This document shows, piece by piece, positions 30,217 to 38,497 of a stretch of 64,000 nucleotides of DNA (position 1 is its first letter; each line of letters opens with the position of its first letter). Position numbers and translations under genes: made by a program. The stretch lies in the NCBI GenBank assembly GCA_017399885.1, contig JAFQAU010000212.1:1-64000 (forward strand), read 5' to 3'. The notes below the pieces were generated by a model. The model did not search any database, was not told where the DNA came from, and saw only the letters and a list, made by a program, of their open reading frames with translations. Origin of the DNA: Lachnospiraceae bacterium (lineage in GTDB: Bacteria > Bacillota > Clostridia > Lachnospirales > Lachnospiraceae).

Positions 30217-31641
30217 TTAATCAGCCTTCTCTTCCTCTTGTTCTTCCGCTTCTTCTTGTTCCGGAATTTCCTCTTGTTCCTGGTCATTCTCCGTTTCTGT
30301 TTCTTCCTCTACCGTAGGGACACTTGTCTGTGGTTCCCATGTAGCAGTTGGCACAAAGGTAGGTTCGACTTTTGGAAGTTCACCCGGTTTAGTATCTTCT
30401 TCTAAGCTCGTAGCTATCTTTTCTTTCAATACAATATCCAGTGTTATCTCTGAAAGAATTAAAAAGTTTGTGTTTTCCTCAAATTTTAATTCTACTTCAT
30501 GTTTTCCTTCTTTCAAATCTGTACAATCTATATAAGATGCAATTTCACTTGGCAAAATTGCTCTATATTCATTGGTATCAGTTAAAATAACCTTTATTTC
30601 TACCCAACCATCTGCCTTATCAAAATGCAACTCATATTTCTCATCCAGATTTTCTACCTGAATATTCTCCAGTGGCAGTCGAACCGTCTGAGGTGTTTGC
30701 TTAGATATGGTTAATTTTACATTAACAGATGTGATTGCTCCTACAACCGTTACACCCTGTGGTAAATATTCCGAAAGTATCAACTCTGTTTCCACATCTG
30801 TATCTCTATTTGTAACATCTATTTCCATATTCAGGCTATTTATTTTATCTAAATCCACTTCTTTCCCTGTAACCAAAACTTCTTTTGGCTCATATTCTAT
30901 AGATATTACATGATACCCCTCAGGCAATTGACCTGTTGTTGAAATTTTTATAGGTATATTTTTTGTCTCATTTACTTCTATACTAACTAAAATTTCTTGG
31001 GTACTAAAGCTTAATCGTTCTGTATCCATTAACTTACCATTGGCATCATATACCTGTGGTTGCAGCCTTTTCTTAAAACTTTCCGTCATATTAGAAACAT
31101 CTAGTTCCACTCGTACCTCTGAAATTCTCTCAATCAACGAATGTGCACCAGTAACTTTTATTAAATTAGGTCTAACCTTTATCTCTCCTATAGCAAATCC
31201 GTCCAAAGGTGTTCCTATTGTTTTTACGTCAACTTTAAATTGTGCAGTTTTCTCATCCTCTAATGCTATGCGTAACATACTTGTATCTGCTGTTAACGTA
31301 ACATTATCGTATTTTGGACAACTAAGCTGTATAGAAACAGCATTTGTCAGGGATAAATTACTTAAGTCTGCAACAGCTACAATATCTGAAGCTGTCAGCT
31401 TTCGCAGAACACTTTGTTTCGCACTGGCCTTAACATTAATAATCCCCCCGCTTTGTACCTCGTATACTTTGTCTAAAGATGCAATTGCTTCTTCATTTTT
31501 TATCTCTACCGTTACATTACGAAATGTTCTTGTATCTACAGGATCATCTAAGTTTATTACTATAACCCATATTATGACTGCTACTATACCTGCTAATAGT
31601 TTCCAGCCAAAATTATTCATAATCTTCTCTTTCACAGGCAT
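30217..31641 (-). CDS. cdaR: YbbR-domain protein, likely CdaA regulator CdaR
   Basis: 474 residues. One N-terminal membrane anchor (about 12-28), then roughly four YbbR-like repeats on the outside, and a long Glu/Gln-rich tail (about 440-474). In Firmicutes CdaR binds and modulates the diadenylate cyclase CdaA, and the genes are adjacent, as here. An internal ATG at 31620 (MNNFGWKLL) is an alternative start. The acidic tail is unlike the usual lysine-rich ends of surface proteins. Confidence 0.9.
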   Translation of the reverse strand: MPVKEKIMNNFGWKLLAGIVAVIIWVIVINLDDPVDTRTFRNVTVEIKNEEAIASLDKVYEVQSGGIINVKASAKQSVLRKLTASDIVAVADLSNLSLTNAVSIQLSCPKYDNVTLTADTSMLRIALEDEKTAQFKVDVKTIGTPLDGFAIGEIKVRPNLIKVTGAHSLIERISEVRVELDVSNMTESFKKRLQPQVYDANGKLMDTERLSFSTQEILVSIEVNETKNIPIKISTTGQLPEGYHVISIEYEPKEVLVTGKEVDLDKINSLNMEIDVTNRDTDVETELILSEYLPQGVTVVGAITSVNVKLTISKQTPQTVRLPLENIQVENLDEKYELHFDKADGWVEIKVILTDTNEYRAILPSEIASYIDCTDLKEGKHEVELKFEENTNFLILSEITLDIVLKEKIATSLEEDTKPGELPKVEPTFVPTATWEPQTSVPTVEEETETENDQEQEEIPEQEEAEEQEEEKAD

Positions 31642-31682
31642 ACACCTCTCAGTCTTTTCATTTATCCAAATCTACAACAATT

Positions 31683-31725
31683 GTAACAGATTAGCTAAGG
31701 CTAAACTGCTACTACCAACCGTTAC
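31683..31725. repeat. Family 1 short palindrome between cdaA and cdaR
   Basis: GTAACAGATTAGC / GCTAAACTGCTAC arms with a 4-base loop, followed by CCAACCGTTAC whose TTA (31722-31724) is the cdaA stop codon on the minus strand. Confidence 0.7.
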
Positions 31726-32591
31726 TTTTTATGATTCCATATTCTAGGCACCCTAAATCTCTTGGTATCTATCTTTGGTGCTCCAGTAAAGTTTTCTATC
31801 TTAGCTTTTAAATATTCTCCGTCTACACTTCTTACTAATGTTCCCATATGAGCGATTGATACTTTTCCAGTTTCTTCTGAGACTATAATTGTTAAACTAT
31901 CTGTTACCTCACTTATTCCCACCCCTGCTCTATGTCTGGTACCTAAATCCTTACTAAGTTCCATATTGTCTGACAAAGGTAAATAACAAGTTGCCGCAAC
32001 TATTCGGTCTTTTTGTATAATGATAGCACCATCATGCAGAGGAGTATTATGCTCGAAAATATTTACCAACAGCTGACTGCTTACTACAGAATCAAGAACA
32101 ATTCCTGTTCTCTCGTATTCACCTAGGGAAACCTCATTACCAAGAACAATTAAAGCTCCTGTTTTTGTCTTTGCCAGCTCATAAGTAGCTCTTACAATTT
32201 CATTTATGGTCTTATCTGAAAATTTGTCACTTTTGCTTTTGGAATCCTCAAATACAACCAATGAGGAGAAAATCCTACGTCTTCCTAATTGTTCTAAGGC
32301 ATTTCGAAGCTCTGGCTGAAATACAATAATTAAAGCCGTAATTCCTACTCCTACTGTTTTCTCAAATATCCACAGGACTACATTCATGTGCAAAATAATT
32401 GCAACCAGACAGACTACCAATAACACAATCAAACCTTTTACTAACATCCATGCTCTGGTTTTCCTTACCCACATAATAATATGGTAAATAGCAAAGGCAA
32501 TTATAAAAATTTCTATAATGTCAATGATTCCTATGTCCGGCAATTCCAGCCATGAATTATATTTTTTAAAAAACGCAAGAATTGTATCCAT
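31722..32591 (-). CDS. cdaA: Diadenylate cyclase CdaA
   Basis: Makes cyclic di-AMP from two ATP. 289 residues: three N-terminal membrane segments (about 23-41, 48-67, 72-92) and a DisA_N domain with the catalytic DGA at 187-189 and RHR at 219-221 (LGTRHRAGVG). GGAGG precedes the ATG by 4 bases. Same operon as cdaR. The stop codon lies in a GTAAC repeat end. Confidence 0.95.
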   Translation of the reverse strand: MDTILAFFKKYNSWLELPDIGIIDIIEIFIIAFAIYHIIMWVRKTRAWMLVKGLIVLLVVCLVAIILHMNVVLWIFEKTVGVGITALIIVFQPELRNALEQLGRRRIFSSLVVFEDSKSKSDKFSDKTINEIVRATYELAKTKTGALIVLGNEVSLGEYERTGIVLDSVVSSQLLVNIFEHNTPLHDGAIIIQKDRIVAATCYLPLSDNMELSKDLGTRHRAGVGISEVTDSLTIIVSEETGKVSIAHMGTLVRSVDGEYLKAKIENFTGAPKIDTKRFRVPRIWNHKK

Positions 32592-32603
32592 ATTGCCTCC
32601 TTT

Positions 32604-32713
32604 TTACAGTTTAGGTAGGGGCAATCACCTTCCAGATTACCCACATATCAACCAGTACATTTTACAAGTTGTAAGTCCAGCAAACTGGTTTATCCTCATT
32701 TCACATGGACTTA
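32604..32713 (+). repeat. Family 1 long-form repeat, copy B
   Basis: TTACAGTTTAGGTAGGGGCAATCA... with the hairpin partner GATTACC, then TATCAACCAGTACATTTTAC, TTGTAAGTCCA and the matching arm TGGACTTA at 32706-32713. The right palindromic end is missing. The last bases supply the stop codon of the membrane-protein gene at 32711. Confidence 0.78.
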
Positions 32714-33661
32714 TCTTTTCTTCTTAGTATATATATTTTTTACTTTTTTATTGCTTACTGTCATCTTCATCTTTGGTACGGCTGTTACATAATAATAATA
32801 TTCATCATCTTCAAACTGTACCTTTTCCTTCTGCCCGTAGTCTAATACCATATGCATAAAATGCACAAGCAGACCTATTATACAAGAAACTACGCTACCC
32901 AATACCACCCATAAAATAGAAAATTTACTGTCTAACATTACATTCCCTAATAGTAAAAGAATAAATCCACATATTCCACCTGCAATAACTCCCATCTCGA
33001 AGGAAAAATCCATTTTCAGCCTTCTTACAAAATATGTGATAAAAAATACAGCTACCAGTGTCATAAGCATTACATACATATTCTTATTTTTAATAATTGC
33101 ATCCATAAACATATGTATTAATGCAAACACATCATTTGTTGTTTCTCCCACATTTATATCAATATTTTTTGCAGCATCCAGAATATAATAAAAGCAAGTT
33201 CCTGCTACGATAGTAAGTACACTGGAAGCACCAAAAAATAATGCAATAACCACCACCAAGGAAATCGGAATCTTCCATAATATAAATATTGGGACAAATA
33301 TTAATGCTAATGTTGTCTTTTGATCAAATCTTGCCAGCATCAGATAAAGAAAAAGAAAGCATAATGCACATATTCCGGCTATTATTGGAGATAAAAAATA
33401 AAGCTCAAGCAAGGTAACCACTACTACCATAAACACCAGCAGGGCATCCGGCACAAAAGTTCCTACTAATGCCAATCCCAATATTAATAGGGGATTACTG
33501 AGCTTTTCATAATAATTCAGTTTACTTCCTACTACTATAAATATAATTGCTGACATTATAAATCGTAAAAACATTTTGATATATATATCATATTGTACAT
33601 AACTATTATATAGCTTTTCTCTCCACTCTAAAATAGTTCTGATATAAACCTTTCTTTCCAT
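32711..33661 (-). CDS. Multi-pass membrane protein of unknown function, upstream of cdaA
   Basis: 316 residues with about nine hydrophobic segments and a short basic, Tyr-rich C-terminus (EDDEYYYYVTAVPKMKMTV). Start 33661 (MERKVYIRTIL) has AAAGG 8 bases upstream. I do not recognise the family. The stop codon is inside repeat copy B. Position before cdaA suggests the same transcript, but the repeat could separate them. Confidence 0.75.
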   Translation of the reverse strand: MERKVYIRTILEWREKLYNSYVQYDIYIKMFLRFIMSAIIFIVVGSKLNYYEKLSNPLLILGLALVGTFVPDALLVFMVVVVTLLELYFLSPIIAGICALCFLFLYLMLARFDQKTTLALIFVPIFILWKIPISLVVVIALFFGASSVLTIVAGTCFYYILDAAKNIDINVGETTNDVFALIHMFMDAIIKNKNMYVMLMTLVAVFFITYFVRRLKMDFSFEMGVIAGGICGFILLLLGNVMLDSKFSILWVVLGSVVSCIIGLLVHFMHMVLDYGQKEKVQFEDDEYYYYVTAVPKMKMTVSNKKVKNIYTKKKR

Positions 33662-33683
33662 TCTTTCAACCTTTCTTCGTATT

Positions 33684-34055
33684 TTACAACTTTTCTCTTC
33701 TATACCACAACCGCAATTCATTCAACTCTCTATCGTAGTTCTTAACCTTACGTTTTGCTTTATGAAATCTTCTTTGATATCCTATCATGCCAATAATTAA
33801 ATATACACCCTGCAGTACAATATATCCCATTACTATCTTACCTATAAGCTCAGGATAATTAAGGCTTGTGGCATGACTTATTAAATATTCCAGATTATAT
33901 AGTGATAAAATTACACCTATAATCAAATATCCAATTGTAACACAAAAAAATGACTTCAGCAGTTCTCCTCGCACATAATCTGTCAAATAATACTTTGTCA
34001 GCTTCATAGCCTTATCTTTCTCATTTTTCTCAAAGATCGCTAATTTCGTCATCAT
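33684..34055 (-). CDS. Small membrane protein of unknown function
   Basis: About 123 residues, two membrane segments (about 35-56 and 72-95 from MMTKLAIF), and a basic C-terminal cytoplasmic stretch RRFHKAKRKVKNYDRELNEL. Start is one of two adjacent ATGs (34055 or 34052) after GAGAAGAAAG. It ends 22 bases before the next membrane gene, so they form an operon. No family recognised. Confidence 0.7.
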   Translation of the reverse strand: MMTKLAIFEKNEKDKAMKLTKYYLTDYVRGELLKSFFCVTIGYLIIGVILSLYNLEYLISHATSLNYPELIGKIVMGYIVLQGVYLIIGMIGYQRRFHKAKRKVKNYDRELNELRLWYRREKL

Positions 34056-34310
34056 TTCAACTTTCTTCTCTTGAACCAAAACAAACCTCCTTGGTAAAAT
34101 CAACCTGACAGCTCTACCCAATACCTTTATTTACACAGAAAAAGCATCTGTATCACGAAAACAGATATTCTTAAATTCATGCAACATAGCAGCCAGTACT
34201 GGAAATTGTCGCAAAATTAAACACAATTAATTCACATTATATCACAACTAAATTAGAAAAGCTATTTATTTCTTTATATAAATACAGGCACGGTAACAGC
34301 CAAAGTCACA

Positions 34311-34353
34311 AAAGGGCTATCTCCCTTTCTTAATAATAGAGAGATAACCCTTT
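34311..34353 (-). terminator. Probable terminator of the nitroreductase gene
   Basis: AAAGGG-TATCTC arms pair with GAGATA-CCCTTT, each with one mismatch, 25 bases past the stop; a short TTTT run follows on the minus strand. Confidence 0.5.
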
Positions 34354-34377
34354 ATAAGCATTTTATAAATATTATAA

Positions 34378-34923
34378 CTATTTATATCTTAACAATTCTG
34401 ATACTTCTTTTCTAGGAGTAATGAATTTTAACTCACCTTCTTGATACCCCATAGCAATCAAGGCTGTAACCCTTTCTCCCTTTGGAAGTTCTATCCACTT
34501 TGCGATTTTTTCTTCATCTATAATTCCCATCACAACAGTTCCCACACCTTGTTCATGTGCAGCCAGCATAAAGCTCTGTGCAGATATTCCTGCATCATAC
34601 ATCTCCCAGCTATTTCCATAACTGGTGGTAAAGCTTCCATCCTCTTCGTATCCACAAATTCCGGTAACTACACTTTGCACTACTAAGGCAGGACAATTTA
34701 AAATCGTCTTGGTATTCGGTTTGAAACCTAAAATTCCTTCTTCTCCTATTTTCTTAATAAGTTCCTTATCCTCAACTACGGTATAACGAACTACCTGGGT
34801 ATTCTTCCAAGACGGTGAATTGGATGCTGCTTTCACAATCTTTTCAATCACTTCATGTGATACCGCTTCCTCCTTGAATCTTCTAATACTCTTTCTTCCC
34901 TCTAAACATGCTAATAATTCCAT
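34378..34923 (-). CDS. Nitroreductase-family FMN oxidoreductase
   Basis: 181 residues. Opens ELLACLEGRKSIRRFKEEAV, with the FMN-phosphate-binding RKSIRRF; NSPSWKNTQ follows; later GTVVMGIIDEEKI and IAMGYQEGE. Short single-domain form. The physiological substrate is unknown. AAGGGGG lies 6 bases before the ATG. It has a leader of about 200 bases carrying extensive secondary structure (34972-35128), unusual for this family. Confidence 0.9.
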   Translation of the reverse strand: MELLACLEGRKSIRRFKEEAVSHEVIEKIVKAASNSPSWKNTQVVRYTVVEDKELIKKIGEEGILGFKPNTKTILNCPALVVQSVVTGICGYEEDGSFTTSYGNSWEMYDAGISAQSFMLAAHEQGVGTVVMGIIDEEKIAKWIELPKGERVTALIAMGYQEGELKFITPRKEVSELLRYK

Positions 34924-34971
34924 AATAAGCCCCCTTCTTATCTTCTGCAATTGAATCATTTACGATTATAC

Positions 34972-35128
34972 AATTCACTATGAAACTCAAGGGTACAAGA
35001 CCCTCTTTCAGGCACAGTGAACCCCTAGTGAATTAGTGTGTCCCTGCCACTTATGTAAAGAGACGTTACCCGATAGTAAACACGCTAGTTTCATTTATAG
35101 TAATTCAATCTGTTGTGTGCATGTTTAC
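34972..35128 (-). promoter_or_regulatory. Structured 5' leader of the nitroreductase gene (candidate riboswitch or attenuator)
   Basis: Arms seen: AATTCACTAT-GAAACT (34972-34987) with AGTTTC-ATAGT-AATT (35087-35105); GGGTAC (34991) with GTTACCC (35065-35071); CTCTTT (35003-35008) with AAAGAG (35057-35062); GGCA (35011) with TGCC (35045-35048). A competing 9-base pair links TAGTAAACA near 35073-35083 with TGTTTACTA near 35122-35130. Stacked helices plus a mutually exclusive pairing look like a regulatory RNA. I could not match it to a known class. Confidence 0.5.
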
Positions 35129-35134
35129 TAGAAA

Positions 35135-35163
35135 ATTATACCACAAATACTGTTTTTTGTCAC
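35135..35163 (-). promoter_or_regulatory. Promoter of the nitroreductase leader
   Basis: GTGACA (35163-35158), 17-base spacer, TATAAT (35140-35135). Predicted start near 35128, giving about 205 bases of leader before the ATG at 34923. Confidence 0.65.
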
Positions 35164-35192
35164 TTATTATAATGATTCTGCTATATATGCAA

Positions 35193-35289
35193 GGTAATAG
35201 CTTAGGCAGGAGCAATCCCTTGGCTGATTGCCCACGTATCAATATCGTATATTTTACTTGTTGTAAGTCCATTCGGCGAAACTGTTACC
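35193..35289 (+). repeat. Family 1 long-form repeat, copy C (compact, both ends present)
   Basis: 97 bases: GGTAATAGCTTAGGC, then AGCAATCCC...TGATTGCCC hairpin, CACGTATCAATATCGTATAT, TTGTAAGTCCAT, and GGCGAAACTGTTACC at the right end. Its terminal repeats are imperfect inverses of each other, so this is the cleanest view of the element's boundaries. It lies between divergent promoters. Confidence 0.82.
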
Positions 35290-35302
35290 AAAAAGTCAAT
35301 TC

Positions 35303-35331
35303 TTGTATTCCTAAAAGTTTACAGTTATAAT
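35303..35331 (+). promoter_or_regulatory. Promoter of the DUF4317 gene
   Basis: TTGTAT (35303-35308), 17-base spacer, TATAAT (35326-35331), about 60 bases before the start codon. Confidence 0.75.
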
Positions 35332-35400
35332 GTGATACTGATAAGAAAACAAAGGATGCAATACAATGTACAACAATTTTAATAAAGAAGGGGTTCATTT

Positions 35401-36705
35401 ATGCAAAAAAAAGAAATTTTAGAATTAAAAAAAAGATTTACAAAAAACGGTTGCAGTTTTACTAAAATGGCCGGTTGTTACGTTGACTCTGAAAAAAACA
35501 AATTGGTAAACTTTCATGAAACTTTTTTAAATCTAGATGAGGAAGAATTTTATAAATATCTGGATATTGCAAAAAAATGCTTATCCGGTAATTTACATAA
35601 CAATCTCCTAGAGTTAGAATTTCCCCGTTTCCAAGAGGAATCCGGTGGAAAACAGCAGTTCTTTATGGGACTTAGAGAGAGCCAGCTAAAAAACCAAGAC
35701 TTAATCGAAAGATTCTTTGATTTAGTAATTGAGACCTATGATTTTCCCGGCAATTATCTCATTTTAATCTTTCACGATGCCTATGATGTAATAAAGAAAT
35801 CTACTGACAATTTAAGTCTGGACGAATCGGAAGAGGTTTACGAATATTTATTATGTGCAATTTGTCCTGTTACACTTTCTAAAGCAGCACTGGGGTATCG
35901 TGAGGATCAGAACCGTATTGGTTCTAGAATACGTGACTGGGTAGTTGGAGCTCCAGATTCCGGATTCCTGTTCCCTGCTTTTACCGATCGAAGTGCGGAT
36001 ATTCATTCTGTTATGTTCTATACCAAGGATACAAAAGAGCCCCATGTAGAGCTTATGGAGGATTTACTAGGTTGTCCTGCCAAGAGAACAGCAACCATCC
36101 AGAAGAATGTATTTGAAAATTTAATTCAAAATGTAATAGAAGAACATGCTGATGTTGATGAAAATACCTTTATGAATATCCAAAGTGAACTACACGAACT
36201 AGTAGAATTACACGAGCTTGAAGAACAAGAGGATGACATGGTTCTAAATACCGCTGTGCTTCAAAACGTTTTGGCTGAAAGTGGTGTACCGGAACCCATT
36301 GCCAATGTAATTGAAGAGGCTTATACCTCTGAATTTTCAAATGAACCACCTATTGTAGAATCTCTGGTAGACAAGAAAACCTTAGAAGAAAATGCCAAAC
36401 GAAAAGAACAAAAGGCAATTTCTAAACAACTGGAGGTTCTTCAAAACACATTGGAAGAAAAAAATGCAGCCATTGAGGAAAAAGACTCCATTATTAAACA
36501 AACTTCTATGGAGCTTTCTATTGCAAATACACCTGAATTATCCCAACAATCCATTGTTGATGTAGTAGTGAAGGTAAAACCTACAAAGCTACCTGAAATC
36601 ACCTCTCAGATTATTGAAGGGAAGCCTTGTTTAATCATTCCTGTAGAAGAAAACTACAATATAAAAATTAACGGTGTTGATAAAACAATTCGGGATCTAA
36701 AATAA
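35401..36705 (+). CDS. DUF4317 family protein
   Basis: 434 residues, soluble, no signal peptide. The opening KKEILELKKRFTKNGCSFTKMAGCYVD and the GSRIRDWVVGAPDSGFLFPAF segment fit the DUF4317 family of clostridia. Residues about 335-375 form a charged coiled coil (KRKEQKAISKQLEVLQNTLE). Function unknown. AAGGGG ribosome site and its own promoter. Confidence 0.85.
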   Translation: MQKKEILELKKRFTKNGCSFTKMAGCYVDSEKNKLVNFHETFLNLDEEEFYKYLDIAKKCLSGNLHNNLLELEFPRFQEESGGKQQFFMGLRESQLKNQDLIERFFDLVIETYDFPGNYLILIFHDAYDVIKKSTDNLSLDESEEVYEYLLCAICPVTLSKAALGYREDQNRIGSRIRDWVVGAPDSGFLFPAFTDRSADIHSVMFYTKDTKEPHVELMEDLLGCPAKRTATIQKNVFENLIQNVIEEHADVDENTFMNIQSELHELVELHELEEQEDDMVLNTAVLQNVLAESGVPEPIANVIEEAYTSEFSNEPPIVESLVDKKTLEENAKRKEQKAISKQLEVLQNTLEEKNAAIEEKDSIIKQTSMELSIANTPELSQQSIVDVVVKVKPTKLPEITSQIIEGKPCLIIPVEENYNIKINGVDKTIRDLK

Positions 36706-36749
36706 TAACACAATGATTTCAGCCTATGATAGGTTCCACAAGGTCGGCA

Positions 36750-36778
36750 TTGACTTTTTATTATTTTTAAACCATAAT
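36750..36778 (+). promoter_or_regulatory. Sigma-A-type promoter of the flagellin-like gene
   Basis: TTGACT (36750-36755), 17-base spacer, CATAAT (36773-36778). No sigma-28 type (TAAA/CCGATAA) site was seen. Confidence 0.6.
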
Positions 36779-36800
36779 GAAGATAAGGAACAACATAAAC

Positions 36801-36830
36801 AACAATTTAGTTATTTGGCTAAATTGTTAC
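36801..36830 (+). repeat. Family 1-like palindrome in the flagellin-like gene leader
   Basis: ACAATTTAG / CTAAATTGT arms around an 8-base loop, ending GTTAC. It lies between the promoter and the start codon, 28 bases before the ATG, so it would form a hairpin in the leader. Confidence 0.6.
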
Positions 36831-36858
36831 AAAACAAAAGAAAGAAAGGGGTGATACT

Positions 36859-37623
36859 ATGAGTTCAATTTCAGGAATTTCTAATTTTAACACCAGCTAT
36901 TACAGTAACATTTCCAGCGGAAAGAGAATAGCTTCCGCAGCGGATGGCGCAGCTGAGCTTGCTATTATTGAGGGACAAACTGCTCAAATAAATGGCTATG
37001 CAAAAGCTAATGACTCCATGAAAACAGGAAAAGACGTACTAAACATTGTGGATTCTGCACTTGATAGCATTACCGAGAATTTACACAGAATGCGTGAATT
37101 AGCCATACAAGCATCAAATGGCATTTTGACCCAGAATGACAAGCAAAATATACAATATGAAATAGACCAGATTAAGGGAAGCATCCAGGGTATTGCAACC
37201 AATACAGAATTTAACACGAAAAAGCTGCTAGATGGTTCCACAGAGAATTTTAATATTCCAACGAATGCCAATGGACGTTCTATTTCCATTTCTACTGGTA
37301 ACTCTACTCTAGATGCACTTGGATTGGCTGACTTTGATGTAACTGGAGATTTTGACCTACAGGCTATTGATGATGCACTTTCACTTGTGAACAAATCTAG
37401 AGGATCCATTGGTGCACAAAGTAATGCATTAGATTACGCGATTTCATATAGCTCTGTTGCAATTGAGAACTTAACCAGATCAAAAAGTACTTTAGAAGAT
37501 TTGGATATGCCTAAAGCTATATCAGAAAAAAAGAAAGAAGAAGTATTACAACAATACCAAATTTTTATGCTAAAAAATCAACAAAATCTACAAATGAAAT
37601 CTGTTAACATATTACTTTCTTAA
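36859..37623 (+). CDS. Flagellin-like protein (short, D0/D1 only)
   Basis: 254 residues. Residues about 8-135 match the flagellin N-terminal helical domain (NISSGKRIASAADGAAELAI, TENLHRMRELAIQASNG, NTEFNTKKLLDG), and 165-254 the C-terminal one (RGSIGAQSNALDYA, SKSTLEDLDMPKAISEKKK). There is no central variable domain. The start MSSISGISNFNTSY departs from the usual MxINxNxxAL. AAAGGGG precedes the ATG. No other flagellar gene is in the window; it could be a minor flagellin or a secreted relative. Confidence 0.85.
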   Translation: MSSISGISNFNTSYYSNISSGKRIASAADGAAELAIIEGQTAQINGYAKANDSMKTGKDVLNIVDSALDSITENLHRMRELAIQASNGILTQNDKQNIQYEIDQIKGSIQGIATNTEFNTKKLLDGSTENFNIPTNANGRSISISTGNSTLDALGLADFDVTGDFDLQAIDDALSLVNKSRGSIGAQSNALDYAISYSSVAIENLTRSKSTLEDLDMPKAISEKKKEEVLQQYQIFMLKNQQNLQMKSVNILLS

Positions 37624-37636
37624 GAGACATAAATCA

Positions 37637-37731
37637 ATGGAGCTACCGCATTAAGTTAGCCTAAACGTAACAGTTCAGCCAAGGACTGAACTGTTACCAA
37701 AATATTTCTTAATGCCATAGCTCCATTTTTT
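37637..37731 (+). terminator. Terminator of the flagellin-like gene with a family 1 palindrome inside its loop
   Basis: Outer stem ATGGAGCTA / TAGCTCCAT (37637-37645, 37718-37726) plus GCATTAAG / CTTAATGC (37648-37655, 37708-37715), followed by TTTTTT. The loop contains a perfect 12-bp palindrome GTAACAGTTCAG / CTGAACTGTTAC (37667-37697) with a 7-base spacer. The inner palindrome looks like an insertion in a pre-existing terminator. Confidence 0.8.
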
Positions 37732-37732
37732 C

Positions 37733-38497
37733 TTACTCGGTTAATATCATTTTTACTTCCTTCACATAGTTACCAATATGAAACGGCGCATGTATTCCGT
37801 ATTTCTCACAAAGCTTTACAATGGTAGATCCTGCAATAATGCCATCTACTTTTTTTGCCAATTCCTTAATATGGTCTAAGGAAGAACTTTCAATCCCCAC
37901 AGCACATGGAATATTCCGTTCTTTTTTTACCTTTTTTATCATAGAACCAATATGACTAAACCGTGCATTCTCCTTTTCCCCTGCAGATGATACACAGTAT
38001 ACAAACCCTTCTGCTTCCTTTGCTATCATCCCAATTCTCTCTTTGGATGTGGGTGCTATTATAGAAATCAAATCTACATCATATTTTTTACAAATTTCAT
38101 CAAATTCACGTTTTTCCTCAAAAGGAATCTCCGGCAAAATTAGTCCACCAATCCCAATCTCCTTACAAGTAGCTACAAAACGTTCTACTCCATACGAAAA
38201 AACCACATTGGCATACGCCATAAATACCATTGGTATTTTTACTGTTTCCCTAAGCTCTCGAACCATTTGAAAAATATCATCTGTGGTAATTTGGTTTTGT
38301 AGCGCACGAAGATTCGCCTCTTGAATCAAAGGACCTTCTGCAGTAGGATCAGAAAATGGAATTCCCAACTCTATTAAATCCGCACCTGCCTTCTCCATCT
38401 CAATAACTGCTTCTTTCGTTACGTCCAAACTAGGATCTCCACATGTAATAAAAGGTATAAAAGCTGTTCCTTTTTCAAATACTTTTCTTATATTATT
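37733..38497 (-). CDS. trpA: Tryptophan synthase alpha chain
   Basis: Cleaves indole-3-glycerol phosphate to indole. 254 residues; TIM barrel with [10 protein letters not shown], catalytic E in [16 protein letters not shown], the aspartate of that loop, and [11 protein letters not shown]. Start ATG at 38497 with AGGAG 9 bases upstream; it overlaps the trpB stop, so the two are coupled. Its stop abuts the terminator at 37637-37731. Confidence 0.96.
   Translation of the reverse strand, partial: NNIRKVFEKGTAFIPFITCGDPSLDVTKEAVIEMEKAGADLIELGIPFSDPTAEGPLIQEANLRALQNQITTDDIFQMVRELRETVKIPMVFMAYANVVFSYGVERFVATCKEIGIGGLILPEIPFEEKREFDEICKKYDVDLISIIAPTSKERIGMIAKEAEGFVYCVSSAGEKENARFSHIGSMIKKVKKERNIPCAVGIESSSLDHIKELAKKVDGIIAGSTIVKLCEKYGIHAPFHIGNYVKEVKMILTE

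Noticed and set aside
34972..35105. 6S RNA
   Set aside because: The rod shape is suggestive, but the length is short, a promoter leads into the nitroreductase, and I cannot see the conserved 6S bubble.
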